The notes under the pieces: model-generated | Told to the model about the DNA's origin: nothing | Database searches by the model: none | The model's input: only the letters and a program-made list of their open reading frames with translations | Made by a program: the position numbers and the translations under genes | DNA from: Lunatibacter salilacus | Lineage (GTDB): Bacteria > Bacteroidota > Bacteroidia > Cytophagales > Cyclobacteriaceae | DNA length: 64,000 nt | Assembly: GCF_009797935.1 (NCBI RefSeq) | Contig: NZ_VOLC01000021.1 | Coordinates: 55,874-119,873, forward strand | Reading direction: 5' to 3' | Shown here: positions 17,962 to 26,546 of the stretch, in pieces | How positions within the stretch are numbered: position 1 is the stretch's first letter | How the letters are laid out: the number at the start of each line of letters is the position of its first letter

Positions 17962-18366
17962 ATGGAAAATCAACAAAAAAACCGGTTGACTGCCAAGGAG
18001 GCCATGAGCCGGGATTTGATATTTATTAACGGTATAGCATCGACCGGGGAAGCAGTGGATCTGATGAAGGAGCACCAAGTAGATGTGCTCATAGTCAACA
18101 AAAGGAATGAATTTGATGCCTATGGCATTGTGGTTGCCCAGGATTTGATCCGAGGAGTCTTGGCGGCCTCCAGGTCGGCCGATGATGTAAGTGTCTATGA
18201 GATAATGACAAAGCCACTGGTAAGTGTCCCTTCATCCATGGATGTGAAATATGTCGCAAGGCTATTGCTCAATCTGGGTTTGAAGCAGGTGCCGGTGGAG
18301 GAAAATGGTACGTTGATAGGTATAATATCTCTTCGATCCTTGGTTTTTGACAATGGGTTGTTTTAA
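17962..18366 (+). CDS. CBS-pair domain protein
   Basis: 134 residues consisting of one Bateman module. The first CBS motif starts AKEAMSRDLIFINGIAS and the second is YEIMTKPLVSVPSSM...VPVEENGTLIGIIS. CBS pairs bind AMP, ATP or SAM and act as energy sensors. It lies 19 bases after the PII-like gene and is the last gene of the cluster. Three separate nucleotide-binding folds (Usp, PII-like, CBS) therefore accompany the DUF1538 pair. Confidence 0.82.
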   Translation: MENQQKNRLTAKEAMSRDLIFINGIASTGEAVDLMKEHQVDVLIVNKRNEFDAYGIVVAQDLIRGVLAASRSADDVSVYEIMTKPLVSVPSSMDVKYVARLLLNLGLKQVPVEENGTLIGIISLRSLVFDNGLF

Positions 18367-18640
18367 TCAGGCTGATTTAAAACAGAAGAGGAATAAACTG
18401 ATTGTACTTTTTAGAGCCAACCTCTTCGAGGAATGGGCTGGTGAACTCAATTGGATGTAACGCAGGAACAGTCTAAAGCTTGAGCGTCACTATGCACAAG
18501 GTAAGAAGCTGTTCATCGGAAATCAGGGAAGTGCGGTGGGTAAGTTTAGCTTTGTCAATCCATTCAATGGATCATGTAGGATATTGAGCTGATTATTCAA
18601 GAACCTTATTAAAATAAATTTTGATTCATTTGTGTTCAAT
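18367..18640. other. intergenic stretch without recognised content
   Basis: About 270 bases between the CBS gene and the arsenic promoter region. I see no start-stop frame with coding character, no hairpin terminator and no copy of either intergenic repeat family. Confidence 0.5.
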
Positions 18641-18670
18641 ATTAATATATCGTAATATTGCAATGTAATA
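18641..18670 (+). promoter_or_regulatory. candidate ArsR operator / promoter region of the arsenic operon
   Basis: AT-rich sequence with AATATTAATATAT, a second AATATT and the 8-base palindrome ATTGCAAT, ending 22 bases before the arsD start. ArsR/SmtB repressors bind such AT-rich imperfect dyads. The exact operator is not provable by eye. Confidence 0.4.
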
Positions 18671-18691
18671 AGTACTCAAAATTATTGAATC

Positions 18692-19060
18692 ATGAAAATA
18701 ACACTATTAGAACCCGCCATGTGCTGTAGTACTGGATTATGCGGTGAAGACGTTGACGATGTATTGGTAGCAACAGCAGCCAATATTAAGTGGCTCAAAT
18801 CTCTCGGCCATGAAGTAGGCAGACACAATATTTCAAATGATGCCGCGGCATTCAAACAATATCCTCAAGTGGTTGCAAAATTGCAACAGGAAGGAGTTGA
18901 TTCCCTGCCCTATGTGCTTATTAACGACCGGCTAGTCATGGCAGGTGTTTATCCCACCAAGCCACAATGGGAAAAATGGATAAGTGGTAAAAAAGAATCT
19001 CTCCAGATAGTAGGAACTACAGAAGATGCAAACTGTTGCTCCGGCCCGGGATGCTGCTGA
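18692..19060 (+). CDS. arsD: arsenite metallochaperone ArsD
   Basis: 122 residues with the thioredoxin-like ArsD fold. As(III)-binding cysteines are in the N-terminal MCCSTGLCG (Cys11, Cys12, Cys17). Two vicinal pairs lie at the end, CC at 115-116 and CC at 121-122. The family delivers arsenite or antimonite to the ArsA ATPase and can act as a weak repressor. It is the first gene of the six-gene ars operon and sits 35 bases before arsA, its usual partner. Confidence 0.93.
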   Translation: MKITLLEPAMCCSTGLCGEDVDDVLVATAANIKWLKSLGHEVGRHNISNDAAAFKQYPQVVAKLQQEGVDSLPYVLINDRLVMAGVYPTKPQWEKWISGKKESLQIVGTTEDANCCSGPGCC

Positions 19061-19095
19061 TTTAAAAAACACATTTATCTTTAAATGGCAATAAT

Positions 19096-20886
19096 ATGAC
19101 ACGTGGAACAACGCCCTATATGTTCTTTACCGGCAAAGGTGGCGTGGGTAAAACCTCGCTTTCCTGTGCCCACGCCGTAAAATTGGCCGATGAAGGGAAA
19201 AAGGTGCTGATCGTAAGTACAGATCCTGCTTCCAATTTGTCGGATGTACTGGACAGCCTTGTGCATGAATCAATTGCCCAAGTCAAGGGAGTTGAAAATC
19301 TTTTTGCCATCAACATCAATCCGGAGGTTTCTGCCGATGAATACAGAAAGCGGGCTACAGAACCTCTAAAAGGCCTACTCCCGGAAACAGAAATCAAAAA
19401 AATGAACGAAGAGCTATCCGGTGCCTGTACTACCGAGATCGCTTCATTTGATGAATTTTCCCGCTTCATTTCAGGAGAGCATGAAGGTGGGGATTTTGAT
19501 GTCATAGTGTTTGATACCGCACCTACCGGACACACCTTACGCCTATTGGAATTACCCGCTGCCTGGGCTTCCTTTTCGGAGGAAAACCCTGATGGAGCTT
19601 CCTGCCTTGGGCCTACCTCTGCTCTTAAAAGCAGCCAAGAACGTTATAACAAGGTGGTAAATACACTAAGAGATGATAGCAAAACCACTTTTTTCCTAGT
19701 AGCCAGAGCTGATCAGTCTTCTTTGAAAGAAGCATCCAGAACAAGTGCTGAATTGAGTGAACTGGGTTTAAATCAACAGGAGCTATTTATCAATGGCGTC
19801 TTCAAAGCGACCTATTCCCATGATGCCTTTGCACAAAAAATGGAGGCTATGGCAGAAAATCATCTCCACCAAATTCCTGAAAACTTAAAGGACCTACCCT
19901 TACAAACTTTTCCACTTCTGCCTTATAATGTACTTGGAGCTGAAAAACTCCGTTCACTTTTGGATGTGGAAAGGCAACAAGAAATTCTATCATCCACAAC
20001 TGACTCAATTACCGAATGGACATCGTCTATTGATGGCTTGGATGTGCTCGTAGAAGATATTATCGGAGAAAATAACCACGGACTGATAATGACTATGGGT
20101 AAAGGCGGGGTGGGAAAAACACTGGCTGCATCTGCAATTGCTGTGATGATTGCCCAAAAAGGCCATGACGTGCATCTTACCACTACAGACCCTGCTGCGC
20201 ACGTGCAAGATTATATCGATCAATTGGGCACATTGCCCGACAATTTGACTATTGACCGCATAGATCCCAAATTGGAAACTGAACGCTACACCGAGAAAGT
20301 GCTCCAGCAAAAGGGCAAAAACATGGATGAGGAAGGTCGAAAGCTCTTGCTCGAAGACCTGAAATCACCATGTACGGAAGAAGTGGCAGTCTTTCACGCA
20401 TTCTCCAAAGCTATTCACGAAGCCAAAAGAAAATTTGTGGTAATTGATACTGCTCCGACTGGACATACATTGTTGCTTTTGGATACTGCCGGTAGTTACC
20501 ACAAAGAGATTATGCGCAATACGGGAATGGACACTTCCAAAATCAAGACGCCTTACATGAATCTTCAAGATGCTTCTCTTTCAAAAGTTATTTTGGTTTC
20601 CTTACCGGAGACTACGCCCATGCGGGAAGCAGCAGCTTTGCAGGATGACTTGAAACGGGCCGGCATTACGCCATTCGCTTGGGTGATTAATCAAAGTTTA
20701 TCCATGCAGGAAGCTATTACTGATATTTTATTGAAAAAAAGAGCGATTGCGGAACTGAAGGTCATTGAAGAAATCGAAAATAAGCATGCCAACAAAACCT
20801 ACGGCATCCCATTTCTTCCCGAGGAAAATGTGCTTCCCGCGCTCTTGGAATTCTATCATAATTCTCCAGCCAAAAAATTAACTTGA
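19096..20886 (+). CDS. arsA: arsenite-activated ATPase ArsA (tandem halves)
   Basis: 596 residues in two homologous ATPase halves. P-loops GKGGVGKT occur at residues 13-20 and about 335-342. Each half has the DTAPTGHTL signature. Metal-site cysteines are visible in SGACTTEIA, GASCLGP and SPCTEEVA, matching the three-cysteine allosteric As(III) site of characterised ArsA. It energises arsenite extrusion through the membrane pump; here the pump is ACR3 and not ArsB. The stop codon lies two bases before the arsR start. Confidence 0.95.
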   Translation: MTRGTTPYMFFTGKGGVGKTSLSCAHAVKLADEGKKVLIVSTDPASNLSDVLDSLVHESIAQVKGVENLFAININPEVSADEYRKRATEPLKGLLPETEIKKMNEELSGACTTEIASFDEFSRFISGEHEGGDFDVIVFDTAPTGHTLRLLELPAAWASFSEENPDGASCLGPTSALKSSQERYNKVVNTLRDDSKTTFFLVARADQSSLKEASRTSAELSELGLNQQELFINGVFKATYSHDAFAQKMEAMAENHLHQIPENLKDLPLQTFPLLPYNVLGAEKLRSLLDVERQQEILSSTTDSITEWTSSIDGLDVLVEDIIGENNHGLIMTMGKGGVGKTLAASAIAVMIAQKGHDVHLTTTDPAAHVQDYIDQLGTLPDNLTIDRIDPKLETERYTEKVLQQKGKNMDEEGRKLLLEDLKSPCTEEVAVFHAFSKAIHEAKRKFVVIDTAPTGHTLLLLDTAGSYHKEIMRNTGMDTSKIKTPYMNLQDASLSKVILVSLPETTPMREAAALQDDLKRAGITPFAWVINQSLSMQEAITDILLKKRAIAELKVIEEIENKHANKTYGIPFLPEENVLPALLEFYHNSPAKKLT

Positions 20887-20887
20887 T

Positions 20888-21220
20888 ATGGGTGTTACAA
20901 AATCAGACCTATTTACCGAAACACAGAATGAATTGGCAACTTACGCTAAAGTCCTGGCACACCCGGCACGTATTGCAATCATTCAATACTTGCTCAGAAC
21001 CAACACATGCTGCAATTCCATTTTGGTGGGAGATTTGGGTTTAGCCCAAGCCACTATAAGTCAGCATCTAAAAGAGCTCAAAAATATTGGAATTATTCAA
21101 GGAACTGTGGAAGGGGTATCTGTCAATTATTGCATCAATTCAGAAAAGTGGCATTATATCAAAGAAATGCTATTCGAGTTATTCGAGAGTTATGAATCCC
21201 AAAACTGTTCAAATTGCTAA
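20888..21220 (+). CDS. arsR: ArsR-family As(III)-responsive repressor
   Basis: 110-residue winged-helix protein: AKVLAHPARIAIIQYL, the CCNSILVGDLGLAQATISQHL recognition region, and a C-terminal CSNC. The adjacent cysteine pair just before the HTH could form the arsenite sensor, comparable with but not identical to the ELCVCDL site of E. coli ArsR. It lies inside the operon, downstream of arsA. The putative operator is upstream of arsD. Confidence 0.9.
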   Translation: MGVTKSDLFTETQNELATYAKVLAHPARIAIIQYLLRTNTCCNSILVGDLGLAQATISQHLKELKNIGIIQGTVEGVSVNYCINSEKWHYIKEMLFELFESYESQNCSNC

Positions 21221-21231
21221 ACACACCAAAA

Positions 21232-22110
21232 ATGAAAACATCAGAAGAATTAAAAAAGATAGTTCAAAATAAATACAGTGAAATCGCCAATCAGGAGGGT
21301 TCATCTTGTTGTGGTGGAGAAAGTGGCAGCCCGGAAGTATATTCCATTATGACAGATGATTATTCACAAGTAGAAGGTTATGCTGCTGAAGCTGATTTGG
21401 GTTTGGGTTGTGGACTTCCCACCCAATTTGCAAAAATTAAAAAAGGGAATACTGTAATTGATTTGGGTTCAGGAGCGGGTAATGACTGTTTTATAGCGCG
21501 CTACGAAACCGGTGAAACCGGAAAAGTTATCGGTATCGATTTTACAGAAGCTATGATAAGAAAAGCTCGTCTTAATGCTGAAAAGTTAGGTTTCAATAAT
21601 GTGGAATTTCGCCAGGGTGACATAGAAAACATGCCGGTTTCTGATGCGGTTGCAGATGTCATTGTAAGCAATTGTGTGCTCAACTTGGTCCCTAACAAGG
21701 AAAAAGTGATTCAAGAAATCTATCGCACTTTAAAACCCGGAGGTCATTTCAGTATTTCTGATATTGTTTTGGTGGGTGAATTGCCTGACGCGTTAAAAAC
21801 TGATGCAGAAATGTATGCCGGATGTGTGGCAGGAGCCATTCAGAAGGATCTTTATATGGGTTACATCAATCAGAATGGCTTTGAAAATGTGACCATTCAA
21901 AAAGAAAAAAAAATCAACATTCCTGACGCTATTTTGGACAGGTATCTAAATGCATCAGAAAAGGATCAATTTAAAACTGGTTCAACAGGCATTTTCAGTA
22001 TCTCTGTATTTGCTAAAAAGCCGGAGAGTGCCGAAACAAAGTCTGAAATACCTGCTGTCGAAATCCAAAGCAATTTTTGTGGTCCTGTTAGCTCTAAAAG
22101 CTGCTGCTAA
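21232..22110 (+). CDS. arsM: arsenite S-adenosylmethionine methyltransferase ArsM
   Basis: 292 residues from the ATG at 21232; an earlier in-frame ATG at 21214 overlaps arsR. Features are SSCCGG near the N-terminus, YSQVEGYAAEADLGLGCGLP typical of ArsM, SAM motif I VIDLGSGAGNDCF, a YAGCVAGA motif, and a cysteine-rich tail ending SKSCC. The cysteines in DCF and AGC correspond to the conserved As(III)-binding pair of the family. It methylates arsenite to less retained or volatile species, complementing extrusion. Confidence 0.93.
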   Translation: MKTSEELKKIVQNKYSEIANQEGSSCCGGESGSPEVYSIMTDDYSQVEGYAAEADLGLGCGLPTQFAKIKKGNTVIDLGSGAGNDCFIARYETGETGKVIGIDFTEAMIRKARLNAEKLGFNNVEFRQGDIENMPVSDAVADVIVSNCVLNLVPNKEKVIQEIYRTLKPGGHFSISDIVLVGELPDALKTDAEMYAGCVAGAIQKDLYMGYINQNGFENVTIQKEKKINIPDAILDRYLNASEKDQFKTGSTGIFSISVFAKKPESAETKSEIPAVEIQSNFCGPVSSKSCC

Positions 22111-22143
22111 TTTGATGAATCATCTTAATGTGATTTTACTTTT

Positions 22144-22779
22144 ATGACACAAACTAAAAATACGCTATTTCAAAAAATAGAAGACCTCATTCAGTCTTTG
22201 GACATAAAATCTATTTCTGAAGCCAGAAAGACAACACTTCAGCCACTGTTAGACTACATACAATCCAAAGTACAACAGCAGGAAGATGTGCTTTTGAATT
22301 TCATCTGCACACACAATTCCCGCCGAAGCCACCTCTCACAGGTGTGGGCGCAGGTGATGGCTGCCCATTTTGGTATTCCCAAGGTCTTTACGTACTCAGG
22401 AGGAACAGAAGCTACTGCAATGTTTCCCAAGGTGGGTGAAACTCTAAAAGGGCAGGGCTTTGAAATTACCCCTCTTTCAGAGGGCATAAATCCGGTATAC
22501 GCGATAAAATATGCAGAAAATGCCCCGCCAATCATCGCCTTTTCCAAAACCTACGATCATACTTTCAACCCTACATCAAGCTTTGCTGCCATCATGACTT
22601 GCTCTCAAGCCGACGCAGGTTGTCCTTTTATTGCAGGGGCTGAAAAGCGGATCCCTATCACATACGATGATCCCAAAGCTTTTGACGGCACACCACAACA
22701 AGCAGAAAAATACAAGGAGCGGAGTTTGCAGATTGCCACTGAATTATACTGTGTGTTTTCCAAAATCAGTGTGAAATGA
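22144..22779 (+). CDS. arsC: thioredoxin-coupled-type arsenate reductase (LMW-PTP fold)
   Basis: 211 residues with the LMW phosphatase P-loop CX5R in [10 protein letters not shown], a later cysteine pair in [12 protein letters not shown] that could form the relay as in S. aureus ArsC, and the Asp-Pro loop YDDPKAF. The protein is longer than S. aureus ArsC (131 residues), with an N-terminal helical extension and insertions. It would reduce As(V) to As(III) for the pump and for ArsM. The stop overlaps the acr3 start as ATGA. Confidence 0.87.
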   Translation: MTQTKNTLFQKIEDLIQSLDIKSISEARKTTLQPLLDYIQSKVQQQEDVLLNFICTHNSRRSHLSQVWAQVMAAHFGIPKVFTYSGGTEATAMFPKVGETLKGQGFEITPLSEGINPVYAIKYAENAPPIIAFSKTYDHTFNPTSSFAAIMTCSQADAGCPFIAGAEKRIPITYDDPKAFDGTPQQAEKYKERSLQIATELYCVFSKISVK

Positions 22780-23807
22780 CAAGCAGTAAAAAACAATTGC
22801 CCATTTTTGAACGCTACCTGAGTTTATGGGTGGCACTTTGTATTGCGGCAGGAATAGGTATTGGGCAAGTTGCTGGTGACAGCATGCAGGTTTTGGCCGA
22901 TGCTGAAATTTACAATGTCAATATTCCAATTGCTATTCTAATCTGGTTGATGATTTACCCTATGATGCTGCAAATAGATTTTAGCAGTATCAAAAATGTT
23001 GGGAAAGCTCCGAAAGGACTAATTTTGACACTAGTGGTCAACTGGATGATCAAACCTTTTACCATGGCCTTTTTTGCTTGGATATTTTTTGAACATCTTT
23101 ACTCTGCTTGGATAGAACCTGAGTTGGCAGGAGAATACATTGCTGGGGCAATTCTATTGGGCGTAGCTCCGTGTACAGCGATGGTATTCGTATGGTCCTA
23201 CCTTACGGATGGGGATCCAAATTATACCCTTGTTCAGGTTTCAGTAAATGACCTGATTATTTTGATCGCCTTTGTGCCTTTGGTCGGATTTCTTTTGGGT
23301 ATTACCGATGTAGAAATTCCATATAATACGTTGATTGCGTCAGTGTTGATTTTTGTGGTGGTGCCTTTAGTAGCAGGAGTCATTACCAACAAGCTATTGA
23401 TTAAAAAGTATGGTGAGGAATGGTTTAAAACTATATTTCTTCCCCGTCTAAAGCCTTTGAGTATCTTTGCACTATTGATAACCTTGGTATTGTTATTCGC
23501 CTTTCAAGGATTCACTATTTTGGATAATCCGTTGATCATATTATTGGTAGCAGTTCCACTGATTATTCAATCCTATTTTATTTTCTTCCTAACTTGGTTT
23601 GCGGGGCAAAAGCTAAAACTTTCCCATGCCATTTGTGCCCCTGCGGCCATGATTGGAACCAGCAATTTCTTTGAGCTCGCAGTAGCTGTAGCTATTGCGC
23701 TCTTTGGGCTTCAAAGTCCGGCAGCATTGGTGACGGTTGTGGGAGTATTAGTGGAGGTTCCCGTGATGCTAAGCTTGGTTGCCCTTGCTAATAAATGGAG
23801 GTATTAA
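22776..23807 (+). CDS. acr3: ACR3-family arsenite efflux permease
   Basis: 343 residues with about ten membrane helices. Conserved ACR3 features are a cysteine in [15 protein letters not shown], which corresponds to the essential Cys of the family, [15 protein letters not shown], and a C-terminal [16 protein letters not shown] segment containing the conserved Glu. It exports arsenite driven by proton motive force and can couple with ArsA. Last gene of the ars operon; its start overlaps the arsC stop by four bases. Confidence 0.94.
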   Translation: MTSSKKQLPIFERYLSLWVALCIAAGIGIGQVAGDSMQVLADAEIYNVNIPIAILIWLMIYPMMLQIDFSSIKNVGKAPKGLILTLVVNWMIKPFTMAFFAWIFFEHLYSAWIEPELAGEYIAGAILLGVAPCTAMVFVWSYLTDGDPNYTLVQVSVNDLIILIAFVPLVGFLLGITDVEIPYNTLIASVLIFVVVPLVAGVITNKLLIKKYGEEWFKTIFLPRLKPLSIFALLITLVLLFAFQGFTILDNPLIILLVAVPLIIQSYFIFFLTWFAGQKLKLSHAICAPAAMIGTSNFFELAVAVAIALFGLQSPAALVTVVGVLVEVPVMLSLVALANKWRY

Positions 23808-23814
23808 CCTTGGA

Positions 23815-23946
23815 GGAAATTGGGATCAATTCATTGATCGTGCCGAACCCGGAGTAGTGGCTGAATATTTGCTTAAACTAATTGATTTAAATCCAGTTGA
23901 GAAATGCAAAAAATCTTTTCCCTTCCCATATGTTGACAAGGAGTAA
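23815..23946 (+). pseudogene. short coding remnant after acr3
   Basis: Directly after the acr3 stop a frame without a start codon reads GNWDQFIDRAEPGVVAEYLL and continues to FPYVDKE then a stop. It has normal coding composition, but the 5' part is missing. I do not recognise the family. It could be the residual 3' end of a gene displaced when the ars operon was acquired. Confidence 0.3.
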
Positions 23947-24022
23947 ATTTAAAATTGTCATTGGTTGAAATCGGTATTGAAAATAGATTGAACTTTTTCC
24001 AAACATTATAGTTTAAAATCAG

Positions 24023-24799
24023 ATGCTTCATTATACACTATACCGCCACAAAGAATCTACGGATTGGGTAACTTTTGTCCATGGGGCGGGAGGGAGCAGT
24101 TCCATCTGGTTTAAGCAGATACGTGATTTTAGTCGGGAATTTAATGTATTGCTCATAGATCTAAGAGGCCATGGCAAATCAAAAAGCCCCGCCTATGATA
24201 AATTGCAGACTTATTCCTTTGATGTGATAGGGGATGAAGTCATCGAGGTCCTAGATCACCTAAAGATATCCGACTCCCACTTTGTAGGTATATCACTTGG
24301 TACGATAATCATTCGGGAGATCAGCGAACGCTACCCGGACCGTGTAAAAAGCCTTGTACTGGCGGGTGCCATTATGAAAATGAACGTTAGGGGACAGGTT
24401 TTGATGCGTATGGGCTTTTTGCTAAAATCGATCATTCCTTACCTGGTACTCTACAAGCTCTTTGCCTTTATCATCATGCCCCGTAAAAAGCACCGGGAGT
24501 CACGCTATTTGTTTATTGAGGAAGCTAAAAAGCTATATCAAAAGGAATTTATCCGTTGGTTTACTTTGGTAACCCAAGTGAACCCATTGCTTTCATTTTT
24601 TAGGATCAAAGACATCAACATTCCAACCCTCTATGTGATGGGGCAGGAAGACTACATGTTTTTGCCCTCCATTACCAAACTGGTAAAAGATCACCGATCC
24701 GCAATGCTTGAAGTAATCCCAGATTGTGGTCATGTCGTAAATGTGGACAAACCGGAAATCTTCAACGAAACCACGTTAAAGTTCCTGAAAACCCTTTGA
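24023..24799 (+). CDS. alpha/beta-fold hydrolase
   Basis: 258 residues, cytoplasmic. Oxyanion-hole FVHGAGGSSSIW, nucleophile elbow GISLGT, an Asp in MGQEDYMF and a His in CGHVVN complete the Ser-Asp-His triad. Resembles the MhpC/lipolytic-like group. No pathway partner is evident: the ars operon ends upstream and an intergenic repeat follows. Substrate unknown. Confidence 0.8.
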   Translation: MLHYTLYRHKESTDWVTFVHGAGGSSSIWFKQIRDFSREFNVLLIDLRGHGKSKSPAYDKLQTYSFDVIGDEVIEVLDHLKISDSHFVGISLGTIIIREISERYPDRVKSLVLAGAIMKMNVRGQVLMRMGFLLKSIIPYLVLYKLFAFIIMPRKKHRESRYLFIEEAKKLYQKEFIRWFTLVTQVNPLLSFFRIKDINIPTLYVMGQEDYMFLPSITKLVKDHRSAMLEVIPDCGHVVNVDKPEIFNETTLKFLKTL

Positions 24800-24895
24800 C
24801 CTACAATAATATTTAAAAGTTGACTCTTCTCAATTTTTACATCTGAATTATGTTTTGTTCAATAGTATATGCCACGAATTAATCCCAAACAAGGA

Positions 24896-25075
24896 CTCAA
24901 CGGATAATCCATTTCACTTAAATTAACTTCTAAATAATTTTTCCTTGAAAGTCAATTTTTTGAATAGTACCACAAAGGAAACGGAGGTAACTCAGAGGAC
25001 ACAAAGAATTTTAAAAAAACTTTGTGCTCTTTGTGCATTCTTTGAGCCCTTCGTGGTCTCTTTTCAACGTAAACG
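24896..25075. repeat. dispersed CACGGAG/CACAAAG-type intergenic repeat, copy 1
   Basis: Begins ATAATCCATTTCACTTA, passes TCAATTTTTTGAATAG, then runs ACCACAAAGGAAACGGAGG ... CTTTGTGCTCTTTGTGC ... GAGCCCTTCGTGGTC. The outer parts (CCACAAAGG / CCTTCGTGG) make a loose inverted repeat. The block, including the left flank, has an inverted counterpart at 42310-42565. The rest of the gap 24800-25122 holds nothing else. Confidence 0.65.
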
Positions 25076-25122
25076 CAATAACGCCAATTTTTATTGGAGG
25101 AATGCTTATTTCAACTATCTCA

Positions 25123-26232
25123 TTACCCCCTATTAAAATATATCAAGAGGAAAGGAATTATAAAAAAGGTTAGTAAAATATATGCCAAGCCAATTAACCT
25201 GGTTTTCACAGTTTTTTCACCGAATAGAGTCGCTAGTTGCACTGGGATATTTCTTATAGCCGGGAAGGGAAGGAAAATCAAAGCCCCGATAAAATTGAAA
25301 AGAAAATGTACTAATGCGATGCTTATAGCAGCCTCTGTCTGATAAAGTGCGGCTATTGCGGCAGTGATGGTCGTTCCGATATTGGCGCCTATGATAAAGG
25401 GAAATGCTTTATTGACAGAAACCTTACCTGTCGCCACTATGGTGACGATCAGCGAGGTGGTGATTGTGCTCGATTGAACTGCCGCCGTACTAAATGCCCC
25501 ATATCCAAACGCTCTTAAAGGATTTAGAAAAATATGCTTGCTAATCTTCTTATACTGGGGAGATATCAATGATCTGTAAACTAGGTTAGACAACACGTAG
25601 ATCGAGAAAAATAATAGAAGCACTCCCAAGAGCAACCAAAATATAGGAATGTCTATCCAAGAGTATACCTCAAGCGTCAATGGACGAAGGAAAATACGTT
25701 GGGAATTAAACCCTGAACCGGTAGCGCTTCCTGCCAAAAACGGCTGCGTCAAAAAGGTAGCAATTTCGCTCACGAAGTCAAAGTACACTTCCAGAGGAAA
25801 AAGAATCAGCACCGTAATTATATTGAAAAAATCATGTACAACAGCGGCGGAAATTGCCTTTTTAAAGGTTTTACGCTGCATGATATAGCTCAATGAGACC
25901 AAGTTGGAGGTTAGGGTAGTTCCAATGTTCGCCCCCATAATTAATGGGACAGCCTGCGATAAACTGATGCTTCCGGAAGCAACCACCGCAACTACCATGG
26001 CAGTAATGGTCGAACTGGACTGAACCAGAGCAGTCATCAATATCCCAATGAAAAGCCCTACAAACGGATTGTTTGTGGCTTGGAAGATATCATTGGCAAG
26101 CTCACTGTTAAGCAAGCCTAAGGATAACGTGAGTAAGTCTATGGAAAAAATAAACAACAAAAGCCCGAGAATAGATGCAACAAACAAAAGCCAGTTAAGC
26201 TTCCATCTCTTTACTTTTTCTTTGGTAATCAT
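25123..26232 (-). CDS. Na+/phosphate cotransporter, NptA/PNaS family
   Basis: 369 residues, eight or more membrane helices, arranged as two repeats. Each repeat contains the QSS signature (QSSSTITAMVV and QSSTITTSLI) and a GANIGTT motif (GANIGTTLTS and GANIGTTITA). These are the PF02690 Na/Pi-cotransporter hallmarks. The regulatory PhoU-like C-terminal domain present in some bacterial members is absent. It is divergent from a PiT-like permease, so the two may answer to the same phosphate signal. Confidence 0.88.
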   Translation of the reverse strand: MITKEKVKRWKLNWLLFVASILGLLLFIFSIDLLTLSLGLLNSELANDIFQATNNPFVGLFIGILMTALVQSSSTITAMVVAVVASGSISLSQAVPLIMGANIGTTLTSNLVSLSYIMQRKTFKKAISAAVVHDFFNIITVLILFPLEVYFDFVSEIATFLTQPFLAGSATGSGFNSQRIFLRPLTLEVYSWIDIPIFWLLLGVLLLFFSIYVLSNLVYRSLISPQYKKISKHIFLNPLRAFGYGAFSTAAVQSSTITTSLIVTIVATGKVSVNKAFPFIIGANIGTTITAAIAALYQTEAAISIALVHFLFNFIGALIFLPFPAIRNIPVQLATLFGEKTVKTRLIGLAYILLTFFIIPFLLIYFNRG

Positions 26233-26467
26233 CTGTATGATTGATGGTATTTAAACAGTAAAATTTGCGCAAAATTCCGATAGAAAAAAGGAAATCACTT
26301 CTTTTTTAGATGAAGGTTATGTTAATGTTTTAATCTGTCTTTATTAAATATAAATTCTTTTGGGGTTCGAATACCAGATCTACTGAAAAATTAGTAACTT
26401 TAATTCGATGATCCAAATGTTATAGTGAGGATTTTATTGAATGAGGGGTTTTTTGCGGCATTATTCC
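26233..26467. other. divergent intergenic region between the two phosphate-type transporters
   Basis: About 235 bases of AT-rich sequence. On the minus strand before the NptA-type gene there is TTAAAACATTAACATAAC, which contains one TTAACA hexamer. The rightward promoter region is listed separately. No coding frame or RNA structure recognised. Confidence 0.4.
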
Positions 26468-26518
26468 TTCTTAACAATTTCTTAACATTGAGCTATTGCA
26501 AACTTATTTACCTTTGTG
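26468..26518 (+). promoter_or_regulatory. candidate Pho-box-like direct repeat and Bacteroidota promoter for the PiT-like gene
   Basis: TTCTTAACA occurs twice with an exact 11-base period, at 26468 and 26479. The 11-bp periodicity and the TTAACA hexamer are what PhoB/PhoP-type response regulators recognise. Overlapping this, ATTG ... 18 bases ... TACCTTTG matches the Bacteroidota promoter consensus TTG / TAnnTTTG, ending 30 bases before the start codon. Regulation by phosphate is inferred. Confidence 0.5.
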
Positions 26519-26546
26519 ACTGCATTTCACCAGCCAAAGCAATGAC

